Source of the DNA: Pseudomonas sp.
GTDB taxonomy: Bacteria; Pseudomonadota; Gammaproteobacteria; Pseudomonadales; Pseudomonadaceae
Direction: 5' to 3'
DNA length: 40,727 nucleotides
Assembly: GCF_030690725.1 (NCBI RefSeq)
Contig: NZ_JAUYGD010000026.1
Location: 1-40,727 of the forward strand
The first letter of the stretch is position 1, and each line of letters begins with the position of its first letter. The position numbers were made by a program, and so were the translations under genes. Shown in pieces: positions 16,618 through 25,060 of this stretch. The notes under the pieces were generated by a model. The model made no database searches and was not told where the DNA came from. It saw only the letters and a list, made by a program, of their open reading frames with translations.

Positions 16618-18540
16618 ATGAACACCTGGTTTGCCAACCTTAGCGTCACCCGCAAGCTGGCCCTTGGCTTCGGCCTGGTGCTGGCCCTGACTCTCGCCCT
16701 GGCCTGGGTCGCCTGGACCGGCCTGGGCAGCGTGATCCAGCGCAGCACCTGGATGAGCGATATCACTCAGCTCAACACCACCCTGACCAATCTGCGCATT
16801 GCCCGCCTGCAGTTCATGCTGGCCAAGGGCGATGCCGCGAGCAGTGAGCGCGTGCTGAGCAACTTGGACATCTATTTGCAGCAGCAGAAGAAGCTGCTCG
16901 GCAGCTTTACCAATCCGGTCAACGTCAAGCTGCTGCAGGAGCAGGACCGCTATAACCAGGATTACCAGCGATCGTTGGGTGGTATGCGCGCCGCCTACAC
17001 GGCCGCCGATGCCGCGCGGCGCAAAGTGGCGAGCGAGACGCAGCAGCTCGGCGAGCTGTTGAACGCCATGGAGCGCAGCGTGCAGTCGCTGCCGGAATAC
17101 GACGGCGGCCGTTTTGCCCAGTTGCAAGCGTTGACTCGCACCCAAGCCGAGCTGCTGCGCCTGCGTTACCTGCTTGAGCGTTACGACAGCGCCCCTGATA
17201 CGCAAACCGAGCAGGCGCTGGTCGAGCGCATCACGGCCGCCCGCACCAGCCTTGGGCCGTTGGAGCAAGCCTTCGGCGCCGCCCAGCAGGATGCAGTACG
17301 CCGCATCGCGACAGCCTTGGGCCAGTACCAGGAGACGCTGCAGGCGTTCAAGCTGGCCACTGGCGATATTGCTCGCACTCGCCAGGAAATGACCGAGCAG
17401 CAGGGCGAAATCGTGCGTATCAGCGAAACCCTGTACCAGTTCCAGATGGACCGCCTGGCCATCGAGAGCGCCCAGGCGCGTAGCCTACAGATCGGCGCCA
17501 CGCTGCTGGCGATGCTCTTCGGCGTGCTGGCCGCCTGGGTTATCACCCGGCAGATCACTCGGCCGCTGCAGGACACCCTGAGCGCGGTGCAGCGCATTGC
17601 CGACGGTGATCTGACCGCCAGCGTGCAGGTCGACCGTCGCGACGAGATGGGCCAGCTGCAGCAAGGTATTCAGCATATGGTCGCGACCCTGCGTGAGCTG
17701 ATCGGCGGCATCCGCGATGGCGTGGCGCAGATCGCCAGCGCTGCCGAGGAGCTGTCGGCGGTAACCGAGCAGACCAGTGCCGGCGCCAACAGCCAGAAAA
17801 GCGAGACTGACCAAGTAGCCACCGCCATGCATGAAATGTCGGCCACCGTGCAGGAAGTGGCGCGCAACGCCGAACAGGCTTCGCAGGCCGCCAACGAAGC
17901 GGACGGTCAGGCACGTTTGGGTGATCAGGTGGTGGGCGAGGTGATTGCCCAGATCGAACGCCTGGCCGCCGAGGTCAGCCGCTCCAGCGAGGCGATGAAC
18001 GGCTTGCAGCAGGAGAGCAACAAGATCGGCAGCGTGATGGACGTGATCAAGGCGGTGGCCGAGCAGACCAATCTGCTCGCGCTGAATGCCGCCATCGAGG
18101 CGGCGCGCGCAGGTGAGGCCGGGCGCGGTTTCGCCGTGGTTGCCGACGAAGTGCGCGGCCTGGCCCAGCGCACGCAGAAATCCACCGAGGAAATCGAAGC
18201 GCTGATCGCCGGCCTGCAGAACGGCACCAAACAGGTGGCCGCGGCCATGCGCAACAGCTGCAGCCTCACCGACAGCAGCGTCGAGTTGACGCGCAAGGCC
18301 GGCGACTCACTGGGCAACATCACCCATGCGGTGTCCAACATCCAGTCGATGAACCAGCAGATTGCCGCAGCCGCCGAGGAGCAGAGTGCGGTGGCCGAGG
18401 AAATCAGCCGCAGCATCCTCAGCGTGCGCGACGTGTCCGAACAGACTGCCACCGCCAGCGACGAAACCGCCGCCTCAAGCGCCGAGCTGGCGCGCCTGGG
18501 CAATCAGCTGCAAACGCTGGTCAGCCGCTTCCGCGTTTAA
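16618..18540 (+). CDS. methyl-accepting chemotaxis protein, HBM ligand-binding type (chemoreceptor 4)
   Basis: Membrane chemoreceptor of 640 residues with membrane segment 1 (about 13-35), a periplasmic helical sensor of about 250 residues, membrane segment 2 (about 291-311), HAMP, and the MA signalling domain with its conserved tip around residues 479-520. The size and helical periodicity of the sensor match the helical bimodular (HBM) family of P. putida McpS and McpQ, for which TCA-cycle acids or citrate are ligands; the ligand here is not known. The signalling half is very close to that of chemoreceptor 1 (shared [23 protein letters not shown] blocks) while the sensors differ. Its leader holds a sigma-28-like promoter, an A-rich motif and an RBS-covering hairpin. 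Confidence 0.94.
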   Translation: MNTWFANLSVTRKLALGFGLVLALTLALAWVAWTGLGSVIQRSTWMSDITQLNTTLTNLRIARLQFMLAKGDAASSERVLSNLDIYLQQQKKLLGSFTNPVNVKLLQEQDRYNQDYQRSLGGMRAAYTAADAARRKVASETQQLGELLNAMERSVQSLPEYDGGRFAQLQALTRTQAELLRLRYLLERYDSAPDTQTEQALVERITAARTSLGPLEQAFGAAQQDAVRRIATALGQYQETLQAFKLATGDIARTRQEMTEQQGEIVRISETLYQFQMDRLAIESAQARSLQIGATLLAMLFGVLAAWVITRQITRPLQDTLSAVQRIADGDLTASVQVDRRDEMGQLQQGIQHMVATLRELIGGIRDGVAQIASAAEELSAVTEQTSAGANSQKSETDQVATAMHEMSATVQEVARNAEQASQAANEADGQARLGDQVVGEVIAQIERLAAEVSRSSEAMNGLQQESNKIGSVMDVIKAVAEQTNLLALNAAIEAARAGEAGRGFAVVADEVRGLAQRTQKSTEEIEALIAGLQNGTKQVAAAMRNSCSLTDSSVELTRKAGDSLGNITHAVSNIQSMNQQIAAAAEEQSAVAEEISRSILSVRDVSEQTATASDETAASSAELARLGNQLQTLVSRFRV

Positions 18541-18655
18541 CACGCAAGCCCGCAGGCCGTGGCAGCCCGCTACGACCTGCGGCCTATGTGCCAATTCAGC
18601 AGTTGCGCAGCGTTCGCGTTATCCTGAGCGTCCTTTTCTGTGCTGAAGCCTGCCC

Positions 18656-19069
18656 ATGCTGGTTATCTCCAACAGCGTTCACCTGCCTGACGATGACGTC
18701 GAACTGACCGCCATCCGTGCCCAGGGCGCGGGCGGGCAGAACGTCAACAAGGTGTCCAGTGCGATCCATCTGCGCTTCGACATCCAGGCGTCCAGCTTGC
18801 CGCCGTTCTACAAGGAGCGGCTGCTGGCATTGCGCGACAGCCGCATCACCGCCGAAGGCGTGGTGGTTATCAAAGCCCAGCAGTACCGCACCCAGGAGCA
18901 AAACCGCGCCGATGCGCTGGAGCGTCTGGCCGAGCTGATTCGCAGCGCCGCTAAAACTGAAAAAGCCCGCCGCCCGACCAAGCCGACCCTGGGTTCGAAA
19001 AAGCGCCGCCTGGAAGGCAAGAACATTCGCGGCACGATTAAGGCAGGGCGCGGCAAGGTCGATTTCTAG
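18656..19069 (+). CDS. arfB: alternative ribosome-rescue peptidyl-tRNA hydrolase ArfB (YaeJ)
   Basis: Releases ribosomes stalled on broken mRNA by entering the empty A site and hydrolysing the peptidyl-tRNA. The catalytic GGQ motif is at residues 26-28 within [13 protein letters not shown], exactly where E. coli ArfB has it, and the positively charged C-terminal tail that threads the mRNA channel is present ([20 protein letters not shown]). It has 137 residues against about 140 in E. coli, and lacks the domains of full release factors, which excludes PrfA, PrfB or PrfH. It begins 115 bp after chemoreceptor 4 with no strong ribosome site visible (GAAGCCTGCCC before the ATG) and appears to be a stand-alone gene. 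Confidence 0.96.
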   Translation: MLVISNSVHLPDDDVELTAIRAQGAGGQNVNKVSSAIHLRFDIQASSLPPFYKERLLALRDSRITAEGVVVIKAQQYRTQEQNRADALERLAELIRSAAKTEKARRPTKPTLGSKKRRLEGKNIRGTIKAGRGKVDF

Positions 19070-19154
19070 CAACTGCTGTGTGGCAGTTTTGGGTGTCGAT
19101 TATTCGTGAGGTAAGTAGGGTTTTCTGGGCGGCATATTTGACTACTATGCACAA

Positions 19155-20039
19155 ATGAAAACGACCCTCGATGAACTGCTGGCCTTTGTCAGCGTGGTGG
19201 ACAGCGGCTCAATCAGCGCCGCTGCTGAACAACTGACGCAGACCGCCTCAGGCGTCAGTCGCGCCCTAAGTCGGCTGGAAGAAAAGCTCGATGTCACCCT
19301 GTTGCGCCGCACCACGCGGCGCCTGGAGCTGACCGAGGAGGGCCAGGCCTTCCTAGTTCAGGCGCGCAAGATTCTCGATGCAGTGGAAAGCGCCGAAGAG
19401 CAGATGAAGGTGCGTCGGCAGAAGCCAGCCGGGCGCTTGCGGGTCAATGCTGCCGCACCTTTTATGCTGCATGCGGTGGTGCCGCTGGTGGCGGGGTTTC
19501 GTGAGCAGTACCCGGATATTCAGCTGGAACTGCACAGCAGCGATCAGATTATCGACTTGCTTGAGCAGCGTACCGATGTCGCCATCCGCATCGGCCCGCT
19601 GCGTGATTCCACCTTGCATGCGCGGCCCCTGGGCAGTAATCGCCTGCGTATTCTCGCCAGCCCGGCCTACCTCAAGGCCCATGGCACGCCGAAAAGTGTC
19701 GAGGACCTGAGCCGGCATAGCCTGTTCGGCTTTACCCAGCCCGACAGCCTTAACCAGTGGCCACTGCGCCATGCTCTAGGTGACGCCTACAACATCACCC
19801 CTAGCCTGAGCGCGTCCAGCGGCGAAACCTTGCGCCAACTGGCGTTGGCTGGAGCTGGGATCGTCTGCCTGGCGGATTTTATGACTGCTGCCGACCGCGC
19901 CAGCGGTGCATTGGTGCAACTGTTGCTGCGCGATACCGTCGAGGTGCGTCAGCCGATCCATGCGGTGTACTACCGCAACACCGCACTGGCATCGCGCATC
20001 ACCTGTTTTCTCGATTACTTGAGCAGCCAGCTGGCTTAG
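19155..20039 (+). CDS. LysR-family transcriptional regulator
   Basis: A 294-residue DNA-binding regulator with the LysR winged helix at residues 1-62 (DELLAFVSVVDSGSISAAAE, then the recognition helix QTASGVSRALSRLEEKL) and a periplasmic-binding-protein-like effector domain (about 92-292). Sequence features such as VRIGPLRDSTLHARPLG and LAGAGIVCLADFM place it near the DmlR/CrgA-type subgroup, whose effectors vary. No target is evident: the downstream YCII gene is on the same strand 162 bp away. No ribosome site is seen before the ATG, while a TACTAT sequence lies 13 to 8 nt upstream, so the transcript may be leaderless. The effector is unknown. Confidence 0.9.
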   Translation: MKTTLDELLAFVSVVDSGSISAAAEQLTQTASGVSRALSRLEEKLDVTLLRRTTRRLELTEEGQAFLVQARKILDAVESAEEQMKVRRQKPAGRLRVNAAAPFMLHAVVPLVAGFREQYPDIQLELHSSDQIIDLLEQRTDVAIRIGPLRDSTLHARPLGSNRLRILASPAYLKAHGTPKSVEDLSRHSLFGFTQPDSLNQWPLRHALGDAYNITPSLSASSGETLRQLALAGAGIVCLADFMTAADRASGALVQLLLRDTVEVRQPIHAVYYRNTALASRITCFLDYLSSQLA

Positions 20040-20201
20040 CACTGTGCCGGCCATCGAAAAGATTTCTTGCGAGTCTGTCGATTTGCCATTTTGCCGTTCG
20101 ACTACCGTATAGAACCCAGCCTTGGGTTTGCGGTCTGCCATTACAGGGCCAGGAAAACTCCGTAACGGTGGGCGATCAACGGATCACGCGAGGACAGCGG
20201 C

Positions 20202-20621
20202 ATGCGTTTTATGGTGATAGTCAAGGCAACTGCAGATTCCGAAGCCGGCTTTATGCCCAGTAAAGAGCTGATGGCGGCGATGTGGCGTTACAACGAAGAG
20301 CTGGTTGAGGCGGGCGTGCTGCTTGCCGGTGAAGGCCTGCAGCCGAGCAGCAAGGGCGCGCGGGTAAAGTTTTCCGGCAGCCAGCGCAGCGTTACCGATG
20401 GGCCTTTTATGGAAACCAAGGAGCTGATCGCCGGCTTCTGGATTTTCCAGGTGGCGTCTTTGGCTGAGTGCATCGAGTGGGTCAAGCGTTGCCCCAACCC
20501 GATGCCAGGCGACAGCGAAATCGAGATCCGGCAGATTTTCGAGACCGAGGATTTTGGTGACGAATTAACCCCCGAGATGCGTGAACAGGAAGAACGCCTG
20601 CGCGCGCGACTTGAATCGTAA
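20202..20621 (+). CDS. YCII-related (DGPF) domain protein
   Basis: A small cytoplasmic protein of 139 residues with the YCII/DGPF fold. The family motif is plain: VTDGPFMETKELIAGFWIFQ at about residues 66-85, followed by the conserved acidic ending EIEIRQIFETEDFGDEL. The family forms ferredoxin-like dimers with an unproven enzymatic role. GAGGA lies 8 nt before the ATG. It is followed 33 bp later by a VOC-superfamily gene, a common pairing. Genes of this family often neighbour an ECF sigma factor; none is present here, so any link to the LysR gene upstream is only positional. Confidence 0.88.
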   Translation: MRFMVIVKATADSEAGFMPSKELMAAMWRYNEELVEAGVLLAGEGLQPSSKGARVKFSGSQRSVTDGPFMETKELIAGFWIFQVASLAECIEWVKRCPNPMPGDSEIEIRQIFETEDFGDELTPEMREQEERLRARLES

Positions 20622-20654
20622 AACAACCATAAAGAAGTACTAAGGAGAGTGCAG

Positions 20655-21074
20655 ATGAAGATCCATACCTACTTGACCTTCGATGGCCAGTGCGAAGCGG
20701 CCTTTAACTATTACGCCGAATGCCTGGGCGGCAGTCTGGAGCTGATGCGCATGGGCGAAAGTCCGGAAGCTGGCAATGTACCGGAGCAGTTTCATGACCG
20801 TGTGATGCACGTGTGCCTGACCGTGGGCGATCAGCTGCTGATGGCGTCTGACACCTTTCCCGGTATGCCGTACGAGGGCATCAAAGGTTCTTCCGTCTCT
20901 CTGCAGGTGGAAAATGTGCCAGAGGCCGAGCGCCTGTATAAAGCGCTGTCAGCGGGCGGTTCGGTGCAGATGGAGTTGCAGGCGACCTTCTGGGCCACGC
21001 GCTTTGCCATGTTCACCGACCGCTTTGGTGTGGGCTGGATGATTAACTGCGATATTGATGCGCAGATGGGCTAG
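20655..21074 (+). CDS. VOC-superfamily (PhnB-like) protein
   Basis: A 139-residue protein of the glyoxalase/bleomycin-resistance/dioxygenase (VOC) superfamily, PhnB-like branch. Visible features are the opening IHTYLTFDGQCEAAFNYYAE, the central SLQVENVPEAERLYKAL, and the closing block FWATRFAMFTDRFGVGW, which corresponds to the FWGxRxGxxxDPFGxxW signature of the group. The function of this branch is generally unknown; one E. coli relative lies by phosphonate genes but no phosphonate gene is here. The ATG at 20655 is preferred over the GTG at 20649 because AAGGAG is then 7 nt upstream. It is probably co-transcribed with the YCII gene before it. Confidence 0.88.
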   Translation: MKIHTYLTFDGQCEAAFNYYAECLGGSLELMRMGESPEAGNVPEQFHDRVMHVCLTVGDQLLMASDTFPGMPYEGIKGSSVSLQVENVPEAERLYKALSAGGSVQMELQATFWATRFAMFTDRFGVGWMINCDIDAQMG

Positions 21075-21090
21075 GTATGCAGGCTTGGCT

Positions 21091-21119
21091 CGGCGCAGCT
21101 GATCTATGCAGCTGCGCCG
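21091..21119. terminator. hairpin between convergent VOC and ggpPS genes
   Basis: Perfect 11-bp arms CGGCGCAGCTG (21091-21101) and CAGCTGCGCCG (21109-21119) around a 7-nt loop fill the 52-bp gap between two convergent genes. No T-run is present on either side; a shared bidirectional terminator is likely. Confidence 0.6.
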
Positions 21120-21126
21120 TTGCCGC

Positions 21127-23394
21127 CTAGCCGACCAGTCCGAGGGCGCGGTCCAGTTGCTCCTGCGGGTCGCTGACGGCAGCGAGAAACTCATCGCCCC
21201 AGCGGCGGATATCGTTGTAGTTGACGATATCGAACAGCTCACGCAGGCGTGCCTGGGCTTCGGCCTTGGGCATGTTCAGCGCCACGTAACAGGTTTGCGT
21301 CATATCCATGGGGTCATGCGGATTGGTCAGCAGGGCGCCCTTGAGTTCGGCTGCAGCGCCGGCAAATTCCGAGAGCACCAGTACGCCACGCCCATCCAGC
21401 AAGCCCTGAGCGGCGACGAACTCCTTGGCTACCAGGTTGAGGCCGTCGCGCAGCGGGGTAATCCACATCACGTCGGCCATGGCGTACCAGGCGCTGACTT
21501 CCTCGAACGGCAGGCTGCGGAAAAAGAACTGCAGCGGCGTCCAGCCAATGCGCGCAAAGCGGCCGTTGATGCGGCCCACGGCCTGCTCGATCTGCCCTTG
21601 CAGCTCGTCATAGATGGTCATTTCCTTGGCCGCCGGCACGCACACGGTCACCAGGGTGACCTTGCCCAGCAGCTCAGGGTTTTCTTCCAGCAGGCGCTCA
21701 TAGGCGTTGAGCTTTTCCAGAATGCCTTTGGTGTAGTCGAGGCGCTCCACCGAGAGAATCAGTTTAACCCCGGCAAGCTCGGCGCGCAGGCGCTCCATCA
21801 TTTGCCTGATCTTCGGTGCGGCCAGGGCGCTGCGTACTCGCTCGATATCCAGACCCACCGGGTGGGCACCGAGTTTGACCACGCGGCTGCCGGTGTCCAC
21901 GGCGGTGGTCATGCGCTCCAGGCCAACGGCGCAGCCATAGGTGATAAAGCGTGGTGCGCAGTTCTGTCGGCTGACGGTTTGCAGCGGCATCACGCCGCGT
22001 GCGGCATCGACGAAGTTTTCCACCTGGCGCGGGATATGAAAGCCGATGTAGTCGCACTGCAGCAGGCTGCCGATGATCTGCCGGCGCCAGGGCAGTACGT
22101 TGAACACGTCCGCCGAGGGGAAGTAGGTGTGGTGGAAGAAGGCGATGCGCAGGTCCGGACGCAGCTCGCGCAGGTAGCCGGGCACCATCCACAGGTTGTA
22201 ATCGTGCAACCACACTGTGGCGCCTTCGGCTGCTTCCAGGGCGGTACGTTCGGCAAAGGCGCGGTTGACCTTGAGGAATACCTGCCAGTCGTCCTCACGG
22301 AACTGCGCGCGCTCCCAGAAGGTGTGTAGGGTCGGCCAGAAAGCTTCCTTGGAGAAACGCTTGTAGAAGATGTCGACCTCTTCCTTGCTAAGCGCCACGC
22401 GTGCGGCGGTCAGCTTTGGGTAGCGTTCGGCATCCACCGTGGTGTGGCTGTCGAAGGTTTCGCCGCTGTTTTCGTCATGCTCGGCCCAGGCCACCCAGGA
22501 ACCGGCACGACCATCGCCAAAGAAGCTCAATAGGGTGGGAATAATGCCGTTGGGCGAGGTCGGCCGGCGGCGCTGCAGCTTGCCATCGGCGCCGCGGTAT
22601 TCTTCGTAGGGCAGGCGGTGGTAGACCATCACCAGATCAGCCTTGCCCGGGTCGGCAACTTGCTTACCTTCGGCAGCGATGCCCTGTTTGCCGAGAAAGC
22701 CAAAATGCACAAAGGCTTCAAGAATGCCGCCGCAACCGGCGCGCTCGGCGTGGAATACCCGCGAATACTGCCGCGTGGCCTGCAACAGGCCCGGCTCGGA
22801 TGCGCCGACGCAGACGCCCTTGAACTGGCCGCTGAGCATGGACAGGTCATTCAGGGTGTCGCCGGCGGTCAGCACCTGGTCGTTGTCCAGTTCCAGCCAG
22901 TCGATCAGCGCCTGCAGGCTGCTGCCCTTGTTGACGCCCTTGGGCAGGAAATCCAGGTAGCGTTCGGCCGAGTAGAGTAGGTCGCAGCCCAAACTTTCTG
23001 CGACTTCCAGCAGGGCTGGATTAGCCGCTTGCTCCGGGGCGCAGAAGTAGGAGCAGCGGCGCACCTGCGGTACGTCCTGGCGTTCCAGGGCAAAGCGTTC
23101 GATGGCGCTGGCAACCTGGCTGTCGCCGGGCCAGAGGGCGTCCACCGCGCTTTGCAGCGGCTGAATCGGTTGCAGGCTGTCGCCATGCACCAGGCTGGCG
23201 CCGACGTCGGAGATGATGAAATCCGGTTGCGGCAGGGTTGGGTCTGCCAGCAGAGGCAGCACCGACTCCAGGCTGCGGCCGGTGACGTAGGCCAGGCGGA
23301 TTTCCGGGTGAGCGGCGATGGTTTGGTAGAGGCTCAGGCGATCCTTGGGATCGCCGCCGAGAAAGGTTCCATCGAGATCGGTGGCAAGTAACAT
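21127..23394 (-). CDS. ggpPS: bifunctional glucosylglycerol-phosphate phosphatase/synthase (GgpPS)
   Basis: Makes the compatible solute glucosylglycerol from ADP-glucose and glycerol-3-phosphate and removes the phosphate. Residues 1-232 are an HAD phosphatase: nucleophile Asp6 and Asp8 in TDLDGT, Lys152/Lys156 in PKGVNKG, and Asp179/Asp183 in GDTLND. Residues 253-755 are a GT20 glycosyltransferase with SPNGIIPTLLSFF, HDYNLW (397-402), FHIPRQVENFV, Arg551 and Lys556 in ERLDYTKG, and RDGLNLVAKE. It matches remembered Synechocystis GgpS at SPNGI, KEAFWP and HDYNLW, and the N-terminal phosphatase fusion is the arrangement reported for Pseudomonas and Stenotrophomonas GgpPS, unlike OtsA-OtsB. AGGAAG precedes the ATG. 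It follows a YcaD-like transporter gene by 96 bp. A trehalose-phosphate synthase is the main alternative but less likely. Confidence 0.88.
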   Translation of the reverse strand: MLLATDLDGTFLGGDPKDRLSLYQTIAAHPEIRLAYVTGRSLESVLPLLADPTLPQPDFIISDVGASLVHGDSLQPIQPLQSAVDALWPGDSQVASAIERFALERQDVPQVRRCSYFCAPEQAANPALLEVAESLGCDLLYSAERYLDFLPKGVNKGSSLQALIDWLELDNDQVLTAGDTLNDLSMLSGQFKGVCVGASEPGLLQATRQYSRVFHAERAGCGGILEAFVHFGFLGKQGIAAEGKQVADPGKADLVMVYHRLPYEEYRGADGKLQRRRPTSPNGIIPTLLSFFGDGRAGSWVAWAEHDENSGETFDSHTTVDAERYPKLTAARVALSKEEVDIFYKRFSKEAFWPTLHTFWERAQFREDDWQVFLKVNRAFAERTALEAAEGATVWLHDYNLWMVPGYLRELRPDLRIAFFHHTYFPSADVFNVLPWRRQIIGSLLQCDYIGFHIPRQVENFVDAARGVMPLQTVSRQNCAPRFITYGCAVGLERMTTAVDTGSRVVKLGAHPVGLDIERVRSALAAPKIRQMMERLRAELAGVKLILSVERLDYTKGILEKLNAYERLLEENPELLGKVTLVTVCVPAAKEMTIYDELQGQIEQAVGRINGRFARIGWTPLQFFFRSLPFEEVSAWYAMADVMWITPLRDGLNLVAKEFVAAQGLLDGRGVLVLSEFAGAAAELKGALLTNPHDPMDMTQTCYVALNMPKAEAQARLRELFDIVNYNDIRRWGDEFLAAVSDPQEQLDRALGLVG

Positions 23395-23490
23395 GCGCTG
23401 TCTTCCTGTCCAGTTAAGTGGGTGCAGTGACGCGCCGACAAAGGCCGACGAGCTATGGACGATTGCGCCACGGGGCGTTCGTCTCTTGGT

Positions 23491-24777
23491 TTACCCTGGC
23501 GTCTGCGGCGCCGGGTTGGGCGGGTCCTCATGTGAGTCAGTTGGGGCCGGGTCGTCTGTGGGTGGTGCATCGGGCATCAGCTCAAGCACCGTGTGGCTGG
23601 TACGCAGCATGGGCATAAAGTGCCCGGCCGGTTCGCTGACCAGATCGCTGACATGGCGCAGGCGGTACAGCGTGTACGCCGCGAGCAGGCCGAGCGTGGC
23701 GGCGAAATACAGCGGCAGCGCCTGAGCGCCGAGGTGCTGCATCAGCAGGCCGGCGAGCAGCGGGCCGCACACCGAGCCGATGCCATTGACCATCAGCAGG
23801 CTGCTGGAGCCGGCGAGGATTTCATCGCTGTGCAATTGGTCGATCAGCTGCGCTACGGCAATCGGGTAGATGGCAAAGGCCAGGCCGCCCCAGATAAATA
23901 TCAGCCCGAGCAGCAGGCGACCGGCCGGCAACAGGCTCATCAGCATGGCGACCACTACGGCTAGCGCGACGACCCAGAACAACACCAGTCTCCGGTCGTG
24001 TTTATCCGAATAGATGCCAATCGGCCATTGCAGCAGGGCGCCGCCGAGAATCGTGCTGCTCATCAGCAAACCCACGCCGGTGGCATCGAAGCCGTTCAGG
24101 CTGGCGTACACCGGTGCCATGCCCCAGAACGCGCCGAGGGCCAGACCGGATAAGCCAGCGGCGGCCAGCGCCAATGGTGCGATACCGGCGATCTGGCGCA
24201 GATTGGTGTGCAGGGTGTCCGGCACGCTGGGCTGGATCTGCCGGGTCAGGGTGATGGGCATCAAGGCCGCGCTGATCAGCATGGCGGCGAGCACGAACAG
24301 CACGAAGTCGCTCGGCGACGCCAGATTGAGCAACTGCTGTGCGGCGGCCAGCGCGCCGAGGTTGACCGCCATATACACGGCAAACACCTGGCCGCGTTTG
24401 TCGTTCGGCACCTGCGCGTTAAGCCAGCTCTCGATCACCATATACAGGCTGACCAACGCCAGGCCGTAAAGCACGCGCAGGCCCAGCCAGACCCAAGGGT
24501 CGACGATCAAGACATGGAGTAGGGCGGTGATGGCAGCGAGGGCGGCGCAAAAGGCAAACGCACGGATATGCCCAACGCGGCGGACCAGCGGAATCGCTAG
24601 CCAGGTGCCAAGGAGAAAACCGACAAAGTACCCGGACATGATCAGGCCGAGCATCGAGGTGGAGTAGCCTTCGGCGACGCCACGCAGGGTCAGTAGGGTG
24701 TTGAGCAGACCATTGCCGAGGAGGAGTAAAGCAACCCCACCGAGCAACGAGCTGATAGGGGCAATCAGGGACCACAT
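23491..24777 (-). CDS. ycaD: MFS transporter, YcaD-like, of the glucosylglycerol operon
   Basis: A major-facilitator membrane protein of 428 residues with twelve predicted segments (roughly 8-385) and a proline- and aspartate-rich cytoplasmic tail (DAPPTDDPAPTDSHEDPPNP). The loop-2/3 region SGYFVGFLLGTWLAIPLVRR and the segment MVIESWLNAQVPNDKRGQVF are typical of the YcaD group. In Stenotrophomonas a ycaD gene next to ggpPS is reported and thought to move glucosylglycerol; the same pairing here supports that role, though direction and substrate are inferred. It is the first gene of the minus-strand pair, with TAGGT before its ATG and a good sigma-54-like promoter just upstream. The symbol follows the E. 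coli family name. Confidence 0.85.
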   Translation of the reverse strand: MWSLIAPISSLLGGVALLLLGNGLLNTLLTLRGVAEGYSTSMLGLIMSGYFVGFLLGTWLAIPLVRRVGHIRAFAFCAALAAITALLHVLIVDPWVWLGLRVLYGLALVSLYMVIESWLNAQVPNDKRGQVFAVYMAVNLGALAAAQQLLNLASPSDFVLFVLAAMLISAALMPITLTRQIQPSVPDTLHTNLRQIAGIAPLALAAAGLSGLALGAFWGMAPVYASLNGFDATGVGLLMSSTILGGALLQWPIGIYSDKHDRRLVLFWVVALAVVVAMLMSLLPAGRLLLGLIFIWGGLAFAIYPIAVAQLIDQLHSDEILAGSSSLLMVNGIGSVCGPLLAGLLMQHLGAQALPLYFAATLGLLAAYTLYRLRHVSDLVSEPAGHFMPMLRTSHTVLELMPDAPPTDDPAPTDSHEDPPNPAPQTPG

Positions 24778-24813
24778 GGCGACCTACCCTAGGGAACTAT
24801 GCCGCTGAGTGCA

Positions 24814-24829
24814 AGCATGAAGGGTGCCA
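24814..24829 (-). promoter_or_regulatory. sigma-54-like promoter of the ycaD-ggpPS operon
   Basis: On the minus strand TGGCAC (24829-24824), five bases, then ATGCT (24818-24814): a perfect -24 and the invariant GG and GC exactly 10 nt apart. The implied transcript start near 24803 gives a leader of about 26 nt to the ATG at 24777. Confidence 0.5.
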
Positions 24830-24983
24830 GTGCTTAGCTAGATAACGAATTAAGCTATTGTTTTTAAACAGTTAATTTCACAGACAAACGGTCGGTGGAT
24901 ATTTTCTGCCGCTCTTTATGCGCGTGCCAAGGGCGCCGATAAACCCTGTTGCACCACCTTGATCCTCGCTTTGAGGCAGCTCC

Positions 24984-25046
24984 GTCGCGGCTAAAGCCCC
25001 TCCCACAAATGGTCGCCGATCCTGTGGGAGGGGCTTTAGCCGCGAC
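24984..25046. repeat. long perfect palindromic element after phhC
   Basis: Two 24-nt arms (24984-25007 and 25023-25046) are perfect inverted copies separated by 15 nt, with the core GGCTAAAGCCCCTCCCACA. This is a Pseudomonas REP-type sequence and probably also terminates the phh transcript, whose last stop is 15 bp away. No coding sequence was seen in 24778-25060. Confidence 0.8.
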
Positions 25047-25060
25047 AGCTTTGCTGTCGC

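Noticed and set aside
21127..23394. Annotation as trehalose-6-phosphate synthase/phosphatase (OtsA/OtsB)
   Set aside because: The GT20 part has GgpS-type motifs (SPNGIIPTLLSFF, KEAFWP), the phosphatase is N-terminal, and the neighbour is a YcaD-like transporter, all favouring glucosylglycerol synthesis.
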